A stretch of 17,436 nucleotides of DNA from Clostridiaceae bacterium (GTDB taxonomy: Bacteria > Bacillota > Clostridia > Oscillospirales > Acutalibacteraceae), in the NCBI GenBank assembly GCA_016292785.1, contig JAEDFL010000037.1, positions 1 through 17,436 on the forward strand, in the 5' to 3' direction. Position 1 is the first letter of the stretch. Each line of letters opens with the position of its first letter. The position numbers and the translations under genes were made by a program. Below the pieces are notes generated by a model, which saw only the letters and a program-made list of their open reading frames with translations, was not told the DNA's origin and did not search any database. Positions 7,943-14,901 of the stretch are shown piece after piece.

Positions 7943-9214
7943 ATGTTTGTTGACATAGCAAAAATTAAAATTACAGCGGGCGACGGCGGCAACGGTGCCG
8001 TCGCTTTCCGACGTGAGAAATATGTAGCCGCAGGAGGTCCTGACGGCGGTGACGGCGGCAGGGGAGGAAATATCGTTTTCAAGGTGAACGATAATCTTGC
8101 AACGCTTGCCGATTTCCGTTATAAAAGAAAATATAAGGCACAGAACGGCGCACCCGGTCAGTCGGGGCACAAGAGCGGAAAAAGAGGCGAGGATCTGATA
8201 ATTGAAGTTCCGAGAGGTACTCTTATCCGTGAACAGACCACAGGCAAGGTTATGGCGGATATGTCCGATGACGATGAGTTTGTCGCCGCAAGGGGCGGCA
8301 GAGGCGGCTGGGGAAATTCCCACTTCAAAACGCCGACACGTCAGACTCCGAGGTTTGCGAAGCCGGGTACTCCGGGCGAAAGCTGGGAGGTTTCGCTTGA
8401 ATTGAAGCTCCTTGCAGACGTAGGACTTTTGGGCTTTCCGAATGTCGGAAAATCAACGCTTATCTCCGTTGTAAGCGAGGCTAAGCCAATCATTGCAGAC
8501 TATCATTTTACAACTCTGACCCCCGTTTTAGGCGTGGTTTCGATGGGCGAGGGAAATTCCTTCGTTATGGCGGATATTCCCGGACTTATTGAGGGAGCAA
8601 GCGACGGAGTGGGACTCGGACACGAGTTTCTCAGGCACGTTGAGCGTTGCCGTCTGCTTGTTCATATCGTTGACGCCGCAGGCAGTGAGGGCAGAGATCC
8701 CATTGAGGATTTTAACAAGATAAACGAGGAGCTTGTCAAGTTTAATCCCGATATGGCAGAGCTTCCGCAGATCGTTGTCGGCAACAAGGTCGATCTTGCC
8801 ACAGATGAACAGCTTGAAAAGCTTGAAAAATACTTCACGGAGCGTGGATATCAGTATTTCACAATGTGCGCTCCGATCGCCGAGGGTACTCAGGAGATCA
8901 TCAATGCGGTTGCCGCAAAGCTGGCTACTCTCCCTCCGATCAAGCGATATGAGAAAGAGGAAATACCTGCCGAGTTCTTTGAAAAGAACAATGACGGTAA
9001 ATTCACGGTCACGGTTCAGGACGGCATTTACTGCGTTGAGGGTGAATGGCTGCTTAAAATTCTTCAGCAGTGCGACCTTGACGACTATGAGTCGCTGCAA
9101 TATTTTCAGCGTGTTTTACATTCAAGCGGAATCATTGATGCGCTTGTTGAAAAAGGGATTCAGGAGGGCGACACGGTTGAGATCTATGATCTTGAATTCG
9201 ATTTCGTACCGTAA
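7943..9214 (+). CDS. obg: Obg-family ribosome-assembly GTPase
   Basis: Obg binds GTP/GDP and the 50S precursor and links ribosome assembly to growth and stress. The 423-aa protein has all three domains: a glycine-rich Obg fold (1-158, with GGPDGGDGGRGG at 31-42), a GTPase domain (about 159-330), and a C-terminal OCT domain (about 340-423) typical of Firmicutes. GTPase motifs are G1 GFPNVGKST (164-172), G2 TT (190-191), G3 DIPG (211-214) and G4 NKVD (281-284). G5 reads CAPIAEG (309-315), where an SA is more usual. ATG 7943 follows GAGGAAA (7932-7938). It sits 25 bases after eda. Two overlapping TATAAT boxes at 7913-7923 could be a -10, but no -35 is evident, so readthrough from the catabolic cluster is possible. 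Confidence 0.97.
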   Translation: MFVDIAKIKITAGDGGNGAVAFRREKYVAAGGPDGGDGGRGGNIVFKVNDNLATLADFRYKRKYKAQNGAPGQSGHKSGKRGEDLIIEVPRGTLIREQTTGKVMADMSDDDEFVAARGGRGGWGNSHFKTPTRQTPRFAKPGTPGESWEVSLELKLLADVGLLGFPNVGKSTLISVVSEAKPIIADYHFTTLTPVLGVVSMGEGNSFVMADIPGLIEGASDGVGLGHEFLRHVERCRLLVHIVDAAGSEGRDPIEDFNKINEELVKFNPDMAELPQIVVGNKVDLATDEQLEKLEKYFTERGYQYFTMCAPIAEGTQEIINAVAAKLATLPPIKRYEKEEIPAEFFEKNNDGKFTVTVQDGIYCVEGEWLLKILQQCDLDDYESLQYFQRVLHSSGIIDALVEKGIQEGDTVEIYDLEFDFVP

Positions 9215-9220
9215 AAATAT

Positions 9221-9613
9221 ATGGAACGTTTTTTAAAAGACAGAGAAGTCAAACCCAACGAATTAAGCCCTCTCACGCTTGCCTTTATCGGCGACACGGT
9301 CTTTGACCTGCTGGTCAGGGAGGAGCTTATCTGCGACGCTAACAGACCTGCCAACGACCTGCATCACCTTGCCGTTGAAAGGGTTAGAGCGTCTGCTCAG
9401 GCTATCGGAGTTGAAAAAATTCTTCCTATCCTCACCGAGGAGGAAACGGCTGTTTTCAAGCGTGGAAGAAACGCAAAATCAGGTCATCAGCCTAAGAATG
9501 TCAGCCGCTCCGATTACCATATGGCTACGGCTCTGGAGGCGCTTTTCGGCTACCTTTATCTTCAAAACAGGATGGACAGGATAGTCGAGCTTTATAAACT
9601 GATATACAACTGA
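9221..9613 (+). CDS. mrnC: Mini-ribonuclease III
   Basis: This 130-aa enzyme is an RNase III catalytic domain without a double-stranded-RNA-binding domain; in Firmicutes it matures 23S rRNA precursors. Key residues are D25 in FIGDTVFDL (22-30) and E106 in ATALEALFG (102-110), corresponding to the metal-binding acid residues. The basic segment FKRGRNAKSGHQ (79-90) is also typical. ATG 9221 starts 6 bases after the obg stop. No Shine-Dalgarno is visible between 9195 and 9220, so translation probably depends on coupling to obg. The family N-terminus aligns well with this start, and no better downstream start preserves the D25 block. Confidence 0.93.
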   Translation: MERFLKDREVKPNELSPLTLAFIGDTVFDLLVREELICDANRPANDLHHLAVERVRASAQAIGVEKILPILTEEETAVFKRGRNAKSGHQPKNVSRSDYHMATALEALFGYLYLQNRMDRIVELYKLIYN

Positions 9614-9625
9614 GGAGGATATCCA

Positions 9626-10543
9626 TTGCGAAAAAATAATTCGCTGAGAAACGATTTGAAAAAATACAGCTTTAAAAAATTTGCCGTTGATAATGTTTAT
9701 TTTTTGATAGGATGTCTTTTGTATTCCCTTGGCGTAAATATTTTTGCAATTCCCAATAATATAGCTCAAAGCGGTATGACAGGTGTGGCAATCATTATAA
9801 ACTATCTTTTTCCGCAATGCCCTGTCGGCTTGACGGGCTTTTTGCTCAATGTTCCGCTTATCATTCTTGCGTGGATATTTATCGGAAAGTTTTTCACATT
9901 TAAAACTCTGTGGGTAACCGCCATGCTTTCTGTGATAATTGACGGAGTTACCTTTACTATGAGCAAGGGCGTTATCGGCGCTTACCAAGGCGATAAGCTT
10001 CTCGCCTCGATTTTCTGCGGAGCAATGTGCGGCGCAGGATTGGCTTTGATAATCGTGAGGGGTGCAACCTCGGGCGGAACGGACATACTCGGCAGACTTC
10101 TCAAAAAGATGTGGCCGCATATGTCGATAGGCAGAATGATAATGCTTTGTGATGCGGCTGTTGTCATCGCCGCTGCGATCGTGTTCAGGAGCGTTGACAG
10201 CGTGCTTTATGCCGCAATCCTCATATTTGTTTCGTCAAAAACTATGGATTTTATCCTATACGGCACGGGCAACGGCAAGATGCTTTATATCTTCACGAAG
10301 AAGAAGGGCAAGGAGCTTGCCAAGACTATCACCGAAAAGGGACACAGAGGAGCTACGATTATCGAGGGCGAGGGCGGATATACGGGCGAAGTCAGCGAGC
10401 TTGTAATCTGCGTTGCAAGAAGTCATGAAATTCCGCATATAAAAAGAATGTGTAAGGAGATTGATCCCGAAGCGTTTATCGTTATGTCGGAGGCTAATGA
10501 AATACTCGGTTACGGCTTCAATCCGCCGGCACTTGATGATTAA
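9626..10543 (+). CDS. YitT-family membrane protein (DUF161/DUF2179)
   Basis: A 305-aa integral membrane protein. Residues about 20-210 contain roughly five to seven hydrophobic segments (for example 24-43, 70-90, 95-115, 127-147, 172-205). They include the family block NIFAIPNNIAQSGMTGVAII (38-57) and the RGATSGGTD motif (about 145-153). Residues 220-300 form the soluble DUF2179 domain, with GRGATIIEG-like and NEILGYGF segments. Biochemical role unknown; family members have been proposed to be transporters. The start is TTG 9626, supported by a full AGGAGG (9613-9618) at 7-nt spacing and no nearer ATG. It begins 12 bases after mrnC, so it is co-transcribed with it. Confidence 0.9.
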   Translation: MRKNNSLRNDLKKYSFKKFAVDNVYFLIGCLLYSLGVNIFAIPNNIAQSGMTGVAIIINYLFPQCPVGLTGFLLNVPLIILAWIFIGKFFTFKTLWVTAMLSVIIDGVTFTMSKGVIGAYQGDKLLASIFCGAMCGAGLALIIVRGATSGGTDILGRLLKKMWPHMSIGRMIMLCDAAVVIAAAIVFRSVDSVLYAAILIFVSSKTMDFILYGTGNGKMLYIFTKKKGKELAKTITEKGHRGATIIEGEGGYTGEVSELVICVARSHEIPHIKRMCKEIDPEAFIVMSEANEILGYGFNPPALDD

Positions 10544-10546
10544 ATA

Positions 10547-10575
10547 TTGACAAATCAGACTTATCAGTATATAAT
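10547..10575 (+). promoter_or_regulatory. Consensus sigma-A promoter of yebC
   Basis: TTGACA (10547-10552) and TATAAT (10570-10575) are both perfect matches, separated by exactly 17 bases. Transcription should start near 10581-10584. The promoter begins only 4 bases after the YitT stop, giving yebC an independent, strong start despite the close gene packing. Confidence 0.88.
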
Positions 10576-10625
10576 TTAAAAGTTAAAATATGAGGGATTT
10601 ATCTCCCGCAGGAAATGGTGATTTT

Positions 10626-11354
10626 ATGTCAGGACATTCAAAATGGAGCACGATTAAGCGCAAAAAGGAAAAGACCGACGGCGCCCGTGCAAAGGTTTTC
10701 ACAAAGATAGGCCGTGAGATTTCTGTTGCCGTTAAGTCGGGCGGCCCCGATCCCAGCGTCAACACAAAGCTCAAGGACGTTATCGCAAAGGCTAAGGCTA
10801 ACAACGTTCCCAACGACAACATCGAGCGTATCATCAAAAAAGCGGCAGGCGAGGGCAGTGCCGACAATTACGAGGAGATCATGTATGAGGGCTACGGTCC
10901 GTCAGGCATCGCCGTTATTGTTGAAGCCTTGACCGACAACCGCAACCGTACAGCCGGTGACGTAAGGCATTACTTCGACAAGTACGGCGGAAATATGGGA
11001 CAGAGCGGCTGTGTTTCCTTTATGTTCAACCGTTACGGCGTTATTACGATCGAAGCGGAGGACGTTGACGAGGAGAAGCTTATGGAGGACGCTCTTGAGG
11101 CAGGCGCATCGGATTTCATCACCGACGAGGAGGGAATCTTTGAGATCCGTACAGAGCCGAATGATCTCGGCGGAGTGCGTGACGATCTTGAGGCAAAGGG
11201 TTATTCCTTCCTTTCAGCCGAGGTTGAGTATGTTCCCTCAACATATACAAAGCTCACCAATGAGGACGACATCACCAATATGAACAAGATGCTTGATATG
11301 TTCGATGATAACGATGATGTTCAGAACGTTTGGCACAACTGGGAAATGGATTGA
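10626..11354 (+). CDS. yebC: YebC/PmpR (TACO1) family protein
   Basis: A 242-aa cytoplasmic protein of the YebC family. Members are annotated as DNA-binding regulators, and more recent work links them to translation of proline-rich stretches. Landmarks are the N-terminal GHSKWSTIKRKK (3-14; the commoner form is GHSKWANIKHRK), the YEGYGPSG block (about 87-94), LTDNRNRT (about 102-109) and the acidic C-terminal half. Length is normal. ATG 10626 is chosen because it gives the conserved MSGHSKW start and has GGTGA just upstream. An in-frame ATG at 10590 would lie within about 10 bases of the predicted transcript start and lacks a ribosome site. It has its own consensus promoter and is followed 9 bases later by a small membrane protein gene. 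Confidence 0.95.
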   Translation: MSGHSKWSTIKRKKEKTDGARAKVFTKIGREISVAVKSGGPDPSVNTKLKDVIAKAKANNVPNDNIERIIKKAAGEGSADNYEEIMYEGYGPSGIAVIVEALTDNRNRTAGDVRHYFDKYGGNMGQSGCVSFMFNRYGVITIEAEDVDEEKLMEDALEAGASDFITDEEGIFEIRTEPNDLGGVRDDLEAKGYSFLSAEVEYVPSTYTKLTNEDDITNMNKMLDMFDDNDDVQNVWHNWEMD

Positions 11355-11363
11355 CGGTAACAT

Positions 11364-11633
11364 ATGAGTCCGAAAATCCTGTTCATATGGCTTGTTGCAA
11401 TCAATCTTATCAGCTTTGCCGCTTTAGGAATAGATAAAAGAAAAGCGGTCAAGGGCAGGTTCAGGATCAGCGAACTGACGCTTTTTGTTCTGTCGCTTGC
11501 AGGCGGTTCGCTCGGCGGACTTGCGGCAATGTATACATTCAGACACAAGACGAAGAAATGGTACTTCAAATTCGGCATACCGCTGATACTGGTTTTACAG
11601 CTTGCTGTTATCTGTTTTATATTCAAAAAATAA
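11364..11633 (+). CDS. DUF1294-family small membrane protein
   Basis: An 89-aa protein with three hydrophobic segments (about 4-22, 38-56, 70-87). It carries the DUF1294 signature: DKRKA (24-28), RISE (34-37), GGSLGG (47-52) and FRHKTKKWYF (59-68). The function of the family is not established; it is probably embedded in the cytoplasmic membrane with the conserved basic HKTKKW segment at the membrane surface. ATG 11364 lies 9 bases after yebC with only a weak ribosome site (GGTAA), so translation may be coupled to yebC. A terminator follows at once. Confidence 0.86.
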   Translation: MSPKILFIWLVAINLISFAALGIDKRKAVKGRFRISELTLFVLSLAGGSLGGLAAMYTFRHKTKKWYFKFGIPLILVLQLAVICFIFKK

Positions 11634-11657
11634 AGCTCGCTTTTCGGCGAGCTTTTT
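11632..11657. terminator. Bidirectional terminator between convergent genes
   Basis: AAAGCTCGC (11632-11640) and GCGAGCTTT (11647-11655) form a perfect 9-bp stem around TTTTCG. Plus-strand transcripts exit into a T-run. On the minus strand the run of A at 11625-11630 reads as T6 after the stem. The hairpin can therefore end both the yebC operon and the AraC-type gene. The stem starts inside the stop codon of the DUF1294 gene. Confidence 0.88.
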
Positions 11658-11664
11658 CAATTTA

Positions 11665-12540
11665 TTACTTTTCGTTTACTGCAATCATGATCTCACACGT
11701 GAAGTTCGGATTCTGAACATCGGCAGAGGGATAAATCTCAAATTCAATTCCGTTGCCGTATTCATACATACTGCTTTGAGGGAAAAACTCCGAGCAAATC
11801 TTTTTGTAGGTTTCCGTAAACGCTTCGGGCATTTTACCTTTGCACTGAAAAACGGCATATGTATATGCAGGAATTTCCACGATCTCAAAATCGTCGTCTG
11901 TCAGGGGCGCACCGTTGTATTCCGCACCGATTCCGTAAGGAAAGCCTGTGCCTGCCATTTCGCCCGAAAAGCAGACGCCGAGAATACCGTGAAGCTTGCT
12001 GAAATCCGCATACTTGCAGAGCCTTTCGATCGAGCCGTCGGAGCTTACCTCTGACCAGAAGGCGGATATGTCGGCTGAAGCCGTGTCGTCCTGAGGCTTG
12101 TTGACCTGCTTCCTTTTGCAGATGACCTTGAACGAGTCTCTTTTTTCAATTCTGTAATCCATAAAATTACCTCCGTCTAAAATAAGTTTCACGGAAAGAC
12201 GGGAAAATGATCTGACGGTTTCACCGTGCTTTGCCTGAGAGGGAGTGATACCGTGAAATCGGGTGAACGCTCTTGAAAAGCTTTCGGGGGTTTCGTATCC
12301 GTATTTCAGCGCAACTTCGATCACCTTGGCATCGTTGTGCTGAAGCTCCTCGGCGGCACAGGTTAAGCGCCGCATACGGATATATTCACCCAACGAATAA
12401 CCGCATAATATACTGAAAATACGCTGAAAGTGAAATGAAGAGGAAGCCGCCTGTTTCGCTATCATTTCAAAATCCGTTTCCTCACACAGATGCTCCTCCG
12501 TGTAGTCGATCGCACGCTGTATTCCGTTTATCCAGTCCAT
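11665..12540 (-). CDS. AraC-family regulator with GyrI-like effector-binding domain
   Basis: A 291-aa transcription factor with reversed AraC order: an N-terminal double helix-turn-helix (about 5-110) and a C-terminal small-molecule-binding domain (about 125-291) of the GyrI/AraC_E_bind type. HTH evidence includes IAKQAASSSFHFQRIF (27-42) and the second-helix block VALKYGYETPESFSRAFTRFHGITP (about 75-100). The C-terminal domain has the typical MDYRIEKRDSF entry and the IPAYTYAVFQC strand. The start at 12540 (minus) is preceded by GGAGAGG (complement of 12545-12551). It is divergent from the ABC importer and could regulate it, itself, or genes elsewhere. Related proteins sense drugs or hydrophobic compounds, but the ligand here is unknown. 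It ends at the bidirectional terminator. Confidence 0.92.
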   Translation of the reverse strand: MDWINGIQRAIDYTEEHLCEETDFEMIAKQAASSSFHFQRIFSILCGYSLGEYIRMRRLTCAAEELQHNDAKVIEVALKYGYETPESFSRAFTRFHGITPSQAKHGETVRSFSRLSVKLILDGGNFMDYRIEKRDSFKVICKRKQVNKPQDDTASADISAFWSEVSSDGSIERLCKYADFSKLHGILGVCFSGEMAGTGFPYGIGAEYNGAPLTDDDFEIVEIPAYTYAVFQCKGKMPEAFTETYKKICSEFFPQSSMYEYGNGIEFEIYPSADVQNPNFTCEIMIAVNEK

Positions 12541-12621
12541 AAGACCTCTCCTTTCCGTGTGAGGTAATTATATCAGCCTGATTAACCTTGTTCATGACTT
12601 TTTGTGCTTTCTTATGTTCTA

Positions 12622-12649
12622 ATTATACTGTAATTTATGATTATGTCAA
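12622..12649 (-). promoter_or_regulatory. Sigma-A promoter of the AraC-type regulator
   Basis: On the minus strand TTGACA (complement of 12644-12649) and TATAAT (complement of 12622-12627) are both perfect and 16 bases apart. The predicted start is near 12615, giving a leader of about 75 bases before the gene at 12540. Confidence 0.78.
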
Positions 12650-12828
12650 TTTGGTTAGGGTTATAGAATGAGCAAATATACAATTATATCAGTCGGTGAG
12701 TAACGTGCCACGGGAAAAGCTTTGAGCTGTTTTAAACTTTGATGCAGTACAATAATCTGTTTCGTAATTATAATGGTATATAATTAAACCTTTTACAAAA
12801 ATAGTATAAAACTAATTTAAAATATATA
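12650..12828. other. Intergenic region between divergent promoters, with an 8-bp inverted repeat
   Basis: Together with the two promoters this belongs to the 376-base gene-free stretch 12541-12916. It is AT-rich. The one clear structure is an inverted repeat at 12765-12786: TAATTATA, a 6-base gap, then TATAATTA. A TATAAT (12769-12774) lies partly inside it but lacks a -35. A short GC-richer segment at 12694-12730 has no recognised RNA motif. The repeat could be an operator for the divergent regulator, but its AT-rich make-up means chance is plausible. Confidence 0.4.
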
Positions 12829-12857
12829 TTGACTTTTGCGGTTTAAAGCGATATAAT
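12829..12857 (+). promoter_or_regulatory. Sigma-A promoter of the ABC importer operon
   Basis: TTGACT (12829-12834) and TATAAT (12852-12857) are separated by 17 bases. The predicted start is near 12864. The leader then contains a small hairpin (ACAAGC 12868-12873 with GCTTGT 12879-12884, extendable by A-U and G-U pairs) before the ribosome site AAAGGAA at 12902-12908. No terminator or riboswitch was recognised in the 53-base leader. Confidence 0.85.
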
Positions 12858-12916
12858 TTTACTAAAGACAAGCAAGAAGCTTGTTTTGGATCTTTGAAAA
12901 GAAAGGAACAAAGATT

Positions 12917-13879
12917 ATGAAAAAAGTATTGGCAGTTCTGCTTTGCATTGCAATGCTTGCAGGTTTTGCGGCTTGCGGTACTAAGACAGAATCAAACGAA
13001 AACAAGACATACAAGGTTGGCGTAGTTCAGCTTGTACAGCATGAGGCTCTCGATCAGGCAACTAAGGGCTTCCAGGACGCTCTCAAAGCGGCTCTCGGTG
13101 ACAAGGTTACGATTGAGGTTAAGAACGCTTCAAACGACTCTAACGCTTGCTCAACAATCGTAAACGGCTTCGTTTCTTCAAACGTTGACCTCATTATGGC
13201 TAATGCAACTCCTGCTCTTCAGGCTGCTGCACAGGCTACAACAACTATTCCTATCCTCGGTACTTCCGTTACAGAGTACGGCGTTGCTCTTGACATTCAG
13301 GATTTCAACGGTACAGTCGGCGGAAACATTTCCGGTACATCGGATCTTGCTCCTCTTGACAAACAGGTTGAGATGCTCCTTGAGCTTTTCCCGGACGCAA
13401 AGAATGTCGGACTTCTTTATTGCTCCGCTGAGCCTAACTCAAAGTATCAGATAGATGAGGTTGAGAAGTTCCTCAAGGCTAAGGGTGTCAACGCAGCACG
13501 TTATCCGTTCTCGGATTCAAATGATATTGCCGCTGTTACAACATCTGCTGCCGCTTCAAGCGATGTTATCTACATCCCCACGGATAATACTGCCGCTTCT
13601 TCAACGGGTGTTATCGACGGTATCTGCCGTCCCAAGAAGGTTCCCGTTGTTGCAGGTGAGGAAGGTATCTGCAAGGGCTGCGGCGTTGCAACTCTTTCAA
13701 TCAGCTACTATGAGCTTGGTAAGAAGACCGGCGAGATGGCAGCTAAGGTTCTCAAGGGCGAGGAAGACATTTCAACAATGGCAATCGCTTATGACGAGAA
13801 CTACCAGAAGAAGTATAATGCCGAAATCTGCAAGGAGCTTGGAATTACACCTCCGTCAGACTATGTTGCTATTGGCTAA
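12917..13879 (+). CDS. ABC importer substrate-binding lipoprotein (TrpX/COG2984 family)
   Basis: This 320-aa protein starts with a lipoprotein signal: MKK, a hydrophobic core (4-18) and Cys20 in LAGFAACG, the likely lipidation site (the -3 residue is Phe, less common than Leu). The mature part is the COG2984 type-1 binding fold: YKVGVVQLVQHEALDQATKGF-like N-terminal strand and helix (from about 32), then NASND and ATPALQAA blocks, PILGTSVTEYG, and a C-terminal YYELGK segment. Some relatives bind tryptophan or other aromatic amino acids; the ligand here is not certain. ATG 12917 follows AAAGGAA (12902-12908); an in-frame TTG at 12881 lies in the leader hairpin and was rejected. Codons look biased as in a highly expressed gene. 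A terminator-like hairpin follows before the permease gene. Confidence 0.9.
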   Translation: MKKVLAVLLCIAMLAGFAACGTKTESNENKTYKVGVVQLVQHEALDQATKGFQDALKAALGDKVTIEVKNASNDSNACSTIVNGFVSSNVDLIMANATPALQAAAQATTTIPILGTSVTEYGVALDIQDFNGTVGGNISGTSDLAPLDKQVEMLLELFPDAKNVGLLYCSAEPNSKYQIDEVEKFLKAKGVNAARYPFSDSNDIAAVTTSAAASSDVIYIPTDNTAASSTGVIDGICRPKKVPVVAGEEGICKGCGVATLSISYYELGKKTGEMAAKVLKGEEDISTMAIAYDENYQKKYNAEICKELGITPPSDYVAIG

Positions 13880-13894
13880 AAGTTAAAATTGCTG

Positions 13895-13936
13895 AAAAAA
13901 TCGTGGGGGCAGTAAACCCTGTTTCCACGATTTTTT
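13895..13936 (+). terminator. Intercistronic terminator/attenuator hairpin
   Basis: A perfect 12-bp stem pairs 13895-13906 with 13925-13936 (AAAAAATCGTGG / CCACGATTTTTT) around an 18-base loop. The right arm ends in six T. It lies between the binding-protein stop and the permease start, with no new promoter seen after it. It probably lets only part of the transcripts continue, so that the binding protein is made in excess; the hairpin may also protect the upstream mRNA 3' end. Confidence 0.82.
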
Positions 13937-13968
13937 ATGCTTTTTAAAAAAACAAGGAGATTTATTCA

Positions 13969-14901
13969 ATGGATGTTTTACTGAACATACTGAACAGTAT
14001 GCCCGGTGCCGTAGCCCAGGGACTTATCTGGGGAATTATGGCGATCGGTGTGTATATCACCTATCAGATCCTTGATATCGCCGACCTCACGGTTGACGGT
14101 TCAATCTGTACGGGCGGTTCGGTCTGTGTTATGATGATTATCAACGGCTACAGCGTTCCCGTTGCAATGGTGGCCGCAGTGCTTGCCGGTATGCTCGCCG
14201 GTTTTGTGACAGGCTTCATGCACACGATAATGGGTATTCCCGCTATTCTGGCAGGTATTCTTACTCAGCTTGCTCTGTATTCCGTAAACCTCAAAATTCT
14301 CGGCAAGGCAAATCAGGCTTTGAGCGTCAGAAAGTATGATATTCTGATATCTCTGCAATACCTGAGAAATGTCCCGATATTCAAAAATACCATAATAATT
14401 GTTTCGATTTTCGTTGTTGTGATAATTGCACTGCTGTATTGGTTCTTCGGAACGGAGCTTGGCTGTTCTCTGCGTGCAACAGGCTCAAACATCAATATGA
14501 GCAGGGCGCAGGGTATCAACACCGGATTTAACACCGTTCTCGGACTTATGATCTCAAACGGCATCGTCGCTCTTTCGGGTGCGCTCCTTGTTCAGTATCA
14601 GGGCTTTTCCGATGTTCAGATGGGACGCGGTGCGATCGTTATAGGACTTGCCGCCGTAATCATCGGCAAGGTTATTTTCGGCAAGATTTTCCGCTCCTTC
14701 TGGCTTCAGCTTTTCGGAGTTGCTCTGGGCGGAGTAATCTACTATGTTGTATATCAGACGGTTATCGGACTTGGCTTTGATCCCGATCTGCTCAAGCTCC
14801 TCTCGTCGGTTGTCGTAGCCATATTCCTTGCGGCGCCTCACCTTAAATCGACTTACTTCAAAAAGAGACCGAAGAAAAAGGAGGCAACCGAAAATGCTTG
14901 A
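13969..14901 (+). CDS. ABC importer permease (COG4120 type)
   Basis: A 310-aa integral membrane subunit of the branched-chain-type permease superfamily, with about eight to nine hydrophobic segments (for example 14-32, 52-72, 74-95, 99-112, 138-158, 190-210, 222-240, 245-265, 275-292). The segment GTELGCSLRATGSNINMSRAQGI (about 163-185), split here for reading as GTELG / SLRATG / RAQGI, is the cytoplasmic coupling loop that contacts the ATPase. A basic C-terminal tail (KKRPKKKE) is present. ATG 13969 follows AAGGAGA (13954-13960). It pairs with the lipoprotein upstream and the ATPase downstream to form one importer. Its stop overlaps the ATPase start by 8 bases. Confidence 0.92.
   Translation: MDVLLNILNSMPGAVAQGLIWGIMAIGVYITYQILDIADLTVDGSICTGGSVCVMMIINGYSVPVAMVAAVLAGMLAGFVTGFMHTIMGIPAILAGILTQLALYSVNLKILGKANQALSVRKYDILISLQYLRNVPIFKNTIIIVSIFVVVIIALLYWFFGTELGCSLRATGSNINMSRAQGINTGFNTVLGLMISNGIVALSGALLVQYQGFSDVQMGRGAIVIGLAAVIIGKVIFGKIFRSFWLQLFGVALGGVIYYVVYQTVIGLGFDPDLLKLLSSVVVAIFLAAPHLKSTYFKKRPKKKEATENA

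Noticed and set aside
12668..12703. Short plus-strand frame of 11 codons (MSKYTIISVGE)
   Set aside because: Too short to judge, only a weak ribosome site, and no promoter directly ahead; could be a decayed gene start but this cannot be supported.
12694..12735. Possible T-box remnant (segment with GTGCCACGGG and a small AGCT hairpin)
   Set aside because: TrpX-type operons can carry T-boxes, so it was examined. The match to the T-box core is poor, no specifier stem or terminator pair is seen, and it lies upstream of the promoter.
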